From: Phyllobacteriaceae bacterium UBA1940
Lineage (GTDB): Bacteria; Pseudomonadota; Alphaproteobacteria; Rhizobiales; Rhizobiaceae
Direction of reading: 5' to 3'
NCBI GenBank assembly: GCA_002336975.1
Contig: DDFA01000020.1
Span: forward strand, 10,308 to 21,032
Length of the DNA stretch: 10,725 nucleotides
The position numbers and the translations under genes are program-made. Numbering within the stretch: position 1 is the stretch's first letter; every line of letters begins with the position of its first letter. Shown piece by piece: positions 7,796-10,725 of the stretch. The notes under the pieces are model-generated. The model saw only the letters and a program-made list of their open reading frames with translations. It had not been told where the DNA came from and did no database searches.

Positions 7796-9181
7796 TCAAA
7801 GCGGCTGTGCCCGCAATGTGTATCCCGTGCCGGTGATTCGCACAGGAACAATGTCACCGATTTCCCCCGCCTTTTCATCAACAATCACCGGCTGGAGCCA
7901 TGGCGAACGCCCGACCACCTGTCCCGGTTCCTTGCCGGCGCGCTCGATCAGGATATCGACCGGCTTGCCGACCAGCGCCTTGACGAAATTCGCCTGCTGT
8001 TCGTCGAGCAGGTCCTGCAGCCGTTGCAGCCGCTCGTCCTTCACCGCTTCCGCCACCTGGTCGGCCATGTCGGCGCCGGGCGTGCCCGGGCGCGGCGAAT
8101 ATTTGAACGAATAGGCCGCCGCGTAACGAACATCGCGCACCAGTTGCAGCGTCGCCTCGAAATCGGCGTCGCTCTCGCCGGGAAAACCGACGATGAAGTC
8201 GCCCGACAGCGCGATGTCGGGATTGGCGGCGCGAATGCGCTCGACCAGGCGCAGATAGTCGGCGCCGGTGTGCCTGCGGTTCATCGCCTTCAGAATGCGG
8301 TCCGAACCCGCCTGCACCGGCAGATGCAGATAGGGCATCAGTTGCGACAGGTCGCGATGCGCCTCGATCAGCGCGTCGTCCATGTCGCGCGGATGGCTGG
8401 TGGTGTAGCGCAGCCGGGCGACGCCGGGGATCTCGGCCAGGCGGCGCAGCAGCCGCCCGAGCCCCCATTCACCGCCGTCCGGGCCTTCGCCGTGCCAGGC
8501 GTTGACGTTCTGGCCAAGCAGCGTGATCTCGCGAACGCCCGCCGCCGCCAGCCGTTCCGCTTCCGCCACGATGCGCGACACCGGCCGCGACACTTCCGAG
8601 CCGCGGGTATAGGGCACGACGCAGAAGGTGCAGAACTTGTCGCAGCCTTCCTGCACCGTCAAAAACGCGGTGACGCCACGCGAACGGGTGATCGCCGCCC
8701 TGGGCTGCGGCAGGTGATCGAACTTGTCCTCCACCGCATAGTCGGTCTCGACGACCTTTTCGCCGGCGCGGGCGCGGCGCACCGCGTCGGGCAGCCGGTG
8801 ATAGGTCTGCGGCCCGATCACCAGATCGACCGCCTTGGCGCGGCGCAGGATTTCCGCGCCCTCGGCCTGCGCCACGCAGCCGGCGACGGCGATGGTGGTC
8901 TGCTTGCCTTGGCCGGCGCGCGCCGACTTCACCGCGCGCAACCGGCCGACCTCGGAATAGACTTTTTCGGCGGCTTTTTCGCGGATATGGCAGGTGTTGA
9001 GCAGGATCAGATCGGCCTCTGCGGCTTCGCCGGTTTCCAGATAGCCGTCGGCAGCCAGCGCATCGGCCATGCGCTGGCTGTCATAGACGTTCATCTGGCA
9101 GCCATAGGTCTTGACGAAATAGCGTTTCGCCGGCTGCGGCCCGGCGTTCTCTTTCGCCTCGATGCTGGTCATCTCGTTCAT
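7796..9181 (-). CDS. miaB: tRNA-2-methylthio-N6-dimethylallyladenosine synthase MiaB
   Basis: The 461-residue radical-SAM methylthiotransferase has the three expected parts. The N-terminal UPF0004 domain binds an auxiliary 4Fe-4S cluster through Cys28 (KTYGCQMN), Cys64 ([10 protein letters not shown]) and Cys102 (AGCVAQ). The radical-SAM core has CDKFCTFC (Cys180, Cys184, Cys187), and a TRAM RNA-binding domain lies at the end (about 395-458). [17 protein letters not shown] and [12 protein letters not shown] are MiaB-type motifs; MtaB or RimO would differ here. MiaB adds a methylthio group at C2 of i6A37 in tRNAs reading UNN codons. The ATG at 9181 has AAGAG just upstream; a second ATG at 9172 is possible. 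The 63-base gap before the gene is the widest in the cluster, but I see no convincing promoter in it. Confidence 0.95.
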   Translation of the reverse strand: MNEMTSIEAKENAGPQPAKRYFVKTYGCQMNVYDSQRMADALAADGYLETGEAAEADLILLNTCHIREKAAEKVYSEVGRLRAVKSARAGQGKQTTIAVAGCVAQAEGAEILRRAKAVDLVIGPQTYHRLPDAVRRARAGEKVVETDYAVEDKFDHLPQPRAAITRSRGVTAFLTVQEGCDKFCTFCVVPYTRGSEVSRPVSRIVAEAERLAAAGVREITLLGQNVNAWHGEGPDGGEWGLGRLLRRLAEIPGVARLRYTTSHPRDMDDALIEAHRDLSQLMPYLHLPVQAGSDRILKAMNRRHTGADYLRLVERIRAANPDIALSGDFIVGFPGESDADFEATLQLVRDVRYAAAYSFKYSPRPGTPGADMADQVAEAVKDERLQRLQDLLDEQQANFVKALVGKPVDILIERAGKEPGQVVGRSPWLQPVIVDEKAGEIGDIVPVRITGTGYTLRAQPL

Positions 9182-9244
9182 GGCGCGCTCTTTAAACCGT
9201 TTTGACCGGATATGCGAGTGTCAGCGACCCGGACGCCTTGCGCC

Positions 9245-10036
9245 TCATTTCCTCGGATGCGACAGCGCCGCGCTCATCATCCGGCGCGTTTCAGCCTCCG
9301 CCTTCGCGGCGATCGTCTTGCGGTCGTCGCCCCGGGCGAACTCGATCGGCTCGCCGAAGTGGACCTCGACGTCGAGGCCGCCCTCGGCGAGCAGTTCCTT
9401 GATGTGCGGCACGAGGATGCGGTCGCCGATCCAGGCGGCGTGCCGGCGGTGCTGGCGGCCCATCGGCATGCCTTGCAGCCGGGTGTAGGCGATCGCCACC
9501 GGCTGGACATGGACATGATCGGCCGCGCCCGAGGAAATCGTCATCGAGGCGGCCCCGAACAGCGAACTCTTGAACGGCTCGATGCGGTTGCCGTCATGCG
9601 TCGACCCTTCGGCGAACAGCACCATCGGATGGCCCTGCGCCAGCCGCTGGCCGATCTCGCCGGCCTGTTCGCCGGATTTGTGCTTGCGTTCGCGGTCGAC
9701 GAACACAGTGCGCTGCCAGCGCGACAGGTAGCCGATGACCGGCCATTTCGCGAGTTCCGACTTCGAGATGAAGAAGACATCGGCGATCGAGCCCAGCACC
9801 ATGATGTCGGTCCACGATACATGGTTGGAGGCGATCAGCAACGGCCGCTTGTCGGACATGGCGCCGACCACATGGATGCGGTAGCCCAGCACCCAGGTCA
9901 CCATCTTGTGCCACAGGCGCGGCGCGACAGCCTCGTTGCCGCCGGTCGCCACCATCAGCATCTGCCACAGCAGCAGCGCCGGCGTGACCACGGCCGCGAC
10001 GGTCAGGCCGAACGCGATCCGCAACGTCCCGATCAT
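9245..10036 (-). CDS. olsA: 1-acyl-glycerol-3-phosphate/lyso-ornithine-lipid acyltransferase family protein (OlsA/PlsC type)
   Basis: The 263-residue protein starts with a hydrophobic segment (about 8-30) that likely anchors it to the inner membrane. It then shows the PlsC acyltransferase motifs: NHVSWTD (His72, Asp77; HX4D catalytic dyad), block II around RTVFVDRERK, FAEGSTHDGNRIEPFK (block III, about 141-156) and VQPVAIAY (block IV). Enzymes of this family acylate lysophosphatidic acid, or in rhizobia lyso-ornithine lipid to ornithine lipid (OlsA). I prefer OlsA because, from memory, Sinorhizobium meliloti olsA lies beside the miaB-phoH-ybeY cluster, as here. The motifs alone do not separate OlsA from PlsC. 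No N-acyltransferase gene (olsB) is in the window. It is 30 bases downstream of rimI. Confidence 0.78.
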   Translation of the reverse strand: MIGTLRIAFGLTVAAVVTPALLLWQMLMVATGGNEAVAPRLWHKMVTWVLGYRIHVVGAMSDKRPLLIASNHVSWTDIMVLGSIADVFFISKSELAKWPVIGYLSRWQRTVFVDRERKHKSGEQAGEIGQRLAQGHPMVLFAEGSTHDGNRIEPFKSSLFGAASMTISSGAADHVHVQPVAIAYTRLQGMPMGRQHRRHAAWIGDRILVPHIKELLAEGGLDVEVHFGEPIEFARGDDRKTIAAKAEAETRRMMSAALSHPRK

Positions 10037-10066
10037 GCCCTGTTCAGCCCCTCCACGCCTTGCTGG

Positions 10067-10552
10067 CTAGCGAAGATCGCGGCGCATGACAAGCGCGCCG
10101 GTCGCCGGGGCGCCGTCCCGGCCGGCATAGTATCCGGGCCGGCGGCCGACCTGGCCAAAGCCGAGCTTGCGGTAGAGGCCGACCGCCGCCAGATTGGTCT
10201 CGTCGACCTCGAGCAGCAGATGGCTGGCGCGCTCGGCGTGCAATTCGCGCATCACCGCTTCCATCAGTTCGCGGCCCAGCCCCTCGCGGCGGTTGGCGCG
10301 AGAGACCGCCACCGACAGGATTTCGGCCTCGCCGGCGGCGAGTCTGGCCAGCACGAAGCCGGCCAGCCGGCCCTTCTGGCCGACCTGGCGGGCGGCGAAA
10401 CCGAACACCGGCGTCTGGTCGATCAGGTCGGCGAATTCGGCCGCCGACCAGGGCCTGACAAAATCCTCGCGGTGCAGCAGCGCCACCGCCGGCGCGTCGG
10501 CGCGCAGCAGCCGCTCGACAATATAGTCGCGCCTGGCGAAGGGCAGCTTCAT
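10067..10552 (-). CDS. rimI: Ribosomal protein S18 alanine N-acetyltransferase RimI (GNAT family)
   Basis: The 161-residue protein is a single GNAT domain. Motif A is EILSVAVSRANRREGLGREL with the acetyl-CoA phosphate loop RREGLG (about 88-93). Motif B is LLEVDETNLAAVGLYRKLGF, typical of RimI, followed by GRRPGYY. RimI acetylates the N-terminal alanine of ribosomal protein S18, and some members are broader protein N-acetyltransferases. The assignment rests on the VDETNLAAVGLYRKLGF motif and on the position directly after tsaB, a widespread pairing. The start ATG overlaps the tsaB stop as ATGA. In some alphaproteobacteria a fur-family gene lies close by; none is present in this gap, and the acyltransferase follows after 30 bases. 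Confidence 0.88.
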   Translation of the reverse strand: MKLPFARRDYIVERLLRADAPAVALLHREDFVRPWSAAEFADLIDQTPVFGFAARQVGQKGRLAGFVLARLAAGEAEILSVAVSRANRREGLGRELMEAVMRELHAERASHLLLEVDETNLAAVGLYRKLGFGQVGRRPGYYAGRDGAPATGALVMRRDLR

Positions 10553-10725
10553 GGCGCGCCGGCCCTTGGCAGGGCAAATCCCTGCTGCGGCCGGGCGTCC
10601 GGTCCGCGCAGATAAAGCGGCTTCGGCGGCGCGCTGGCGGTCCTGCCCTGCGCCGCGAGCCAGGCGTAGATCGCGATGTCGGCGGTCGTGGCCGCTATGT
10701 CGGCGCCGCCGGCGACCGGCGCCCC
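10549..10725 (-). CDS. tsaB: TsaB C-terminal end (tRNA threonylcarbamoyladenosine complex subunit); 5' part outside window
   Basis: Reading the minus strand from the right edge gives 58 codons ending in TGA at 10551-10549, which overlaps the rimI ATG by four bases. The C-terminal motif PLYLRGPDARPQ corresponds to the conserved YLRPPDAKPQ end of TsaB (YeaZ). TsaB is an inactive ASKHA-fold partner of TsaD and helps transfer threonylcarbamoyl to A37 of ANN-decoding tRNAs. The N-terminal ATPase-like fold is outside the window, so integrity of the gene cannot be judged. It is the first visible gene of the minus-strand translation cluster. Confidence 0.88.
   Translation of the reverse strand, partial: GAPVAGGADIAATTADIAIYAWLAAQGRTASAPPKPLYLRGPDARPQQGFALPRAGAP

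Noticed and set aside
9182..9244. Possible promoter in the gap before miaB
   Set aside because: A CTGACA box is present on the minus strand, but no acceptable -10 box follows at 16-18 bases, so no feature is claimed.
9212..10615. A 467-codon plus-strand open frame opposite the acyltransferase and rimI
   Set aside because: It is the antisense shadow of two well-supported minus-strand genes, with low-complexity composition and no family motif.

Overview
The window is GC-rich chromosomal DNA of an alphaproteobacterium, most likely a Rhizobiales member of the Mesorhizobium/Phyllobacteriaceae type. This rests on three things: the gene order tsaB-rimI-acyltransferase-miaB-phoH-ybeY-corC, a NrnC-type nano-RNase in place of an oligoribonuclease, and the codon use. 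No computed similarity is available, so the genus is an inference. There are no RNA genes, insertion sequences, CRISPR arrays or phage genes, and no gene-free stretch exceeds 100 bases.

Left part, plus strand (1-3041): the 3' end of a CPA1-type cation/proton antiporter with a C-terminal TrkA-N-like domain. It is followed by a tightly packed three-gene unit of a small ABM/YgiN-like monooxygenase, a glutathione S-transferase and a UreE-like metallochaperone. The last two junctions overlap (TGATG and ATGA). The UreE protein ends in a strongly His-rich tail, partly built from an 18-base tandem repeat. No urease structural gene or other urease accessory gene is visible.

Middle, minus strand (3077-5084): nrnC, encoding the DEDDy exonuclease that clears dinucleotides, lies 4 bases downstream of an M20-family dipeptidase gene. 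The nrnC gene converges on ureE across a 35-base gap. A perfect 8-base inverted repeat (5104-5129) separates this pair from the next minus-strand unit.

Right part, minus strand (5164-10725), read from the right edge: tsaB (3' end only), rimI, an OlsA/PlsC-like acyltransferase, miaB, phoH (ybeZ), ybeY and corC (ybeX). Most junctions overlap or are under 31 bases; only the acyltransferase-miaB gap (63 bases) is larger. The theme is translation quality: t6A37 and ms2i6A37 tRNA modification, S18 acetylation, and rRNA maturation or ribosome quality control by YbeY/PhoH/CorC. A membrane-lipid acyltransferase is embedded among them. In many relatives the cluster continues into lnt; here it ends at corC and the dipeptidase-nrnC pair follows.

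No clearly undescribed multi-gene system was found. The points most worth a second look are the stand-alone UreE with its repeat-built His tail, the ABM-GST-UreE coupling, the boundary after corC, and the altered nucleotide-binding loop of the antiporter.
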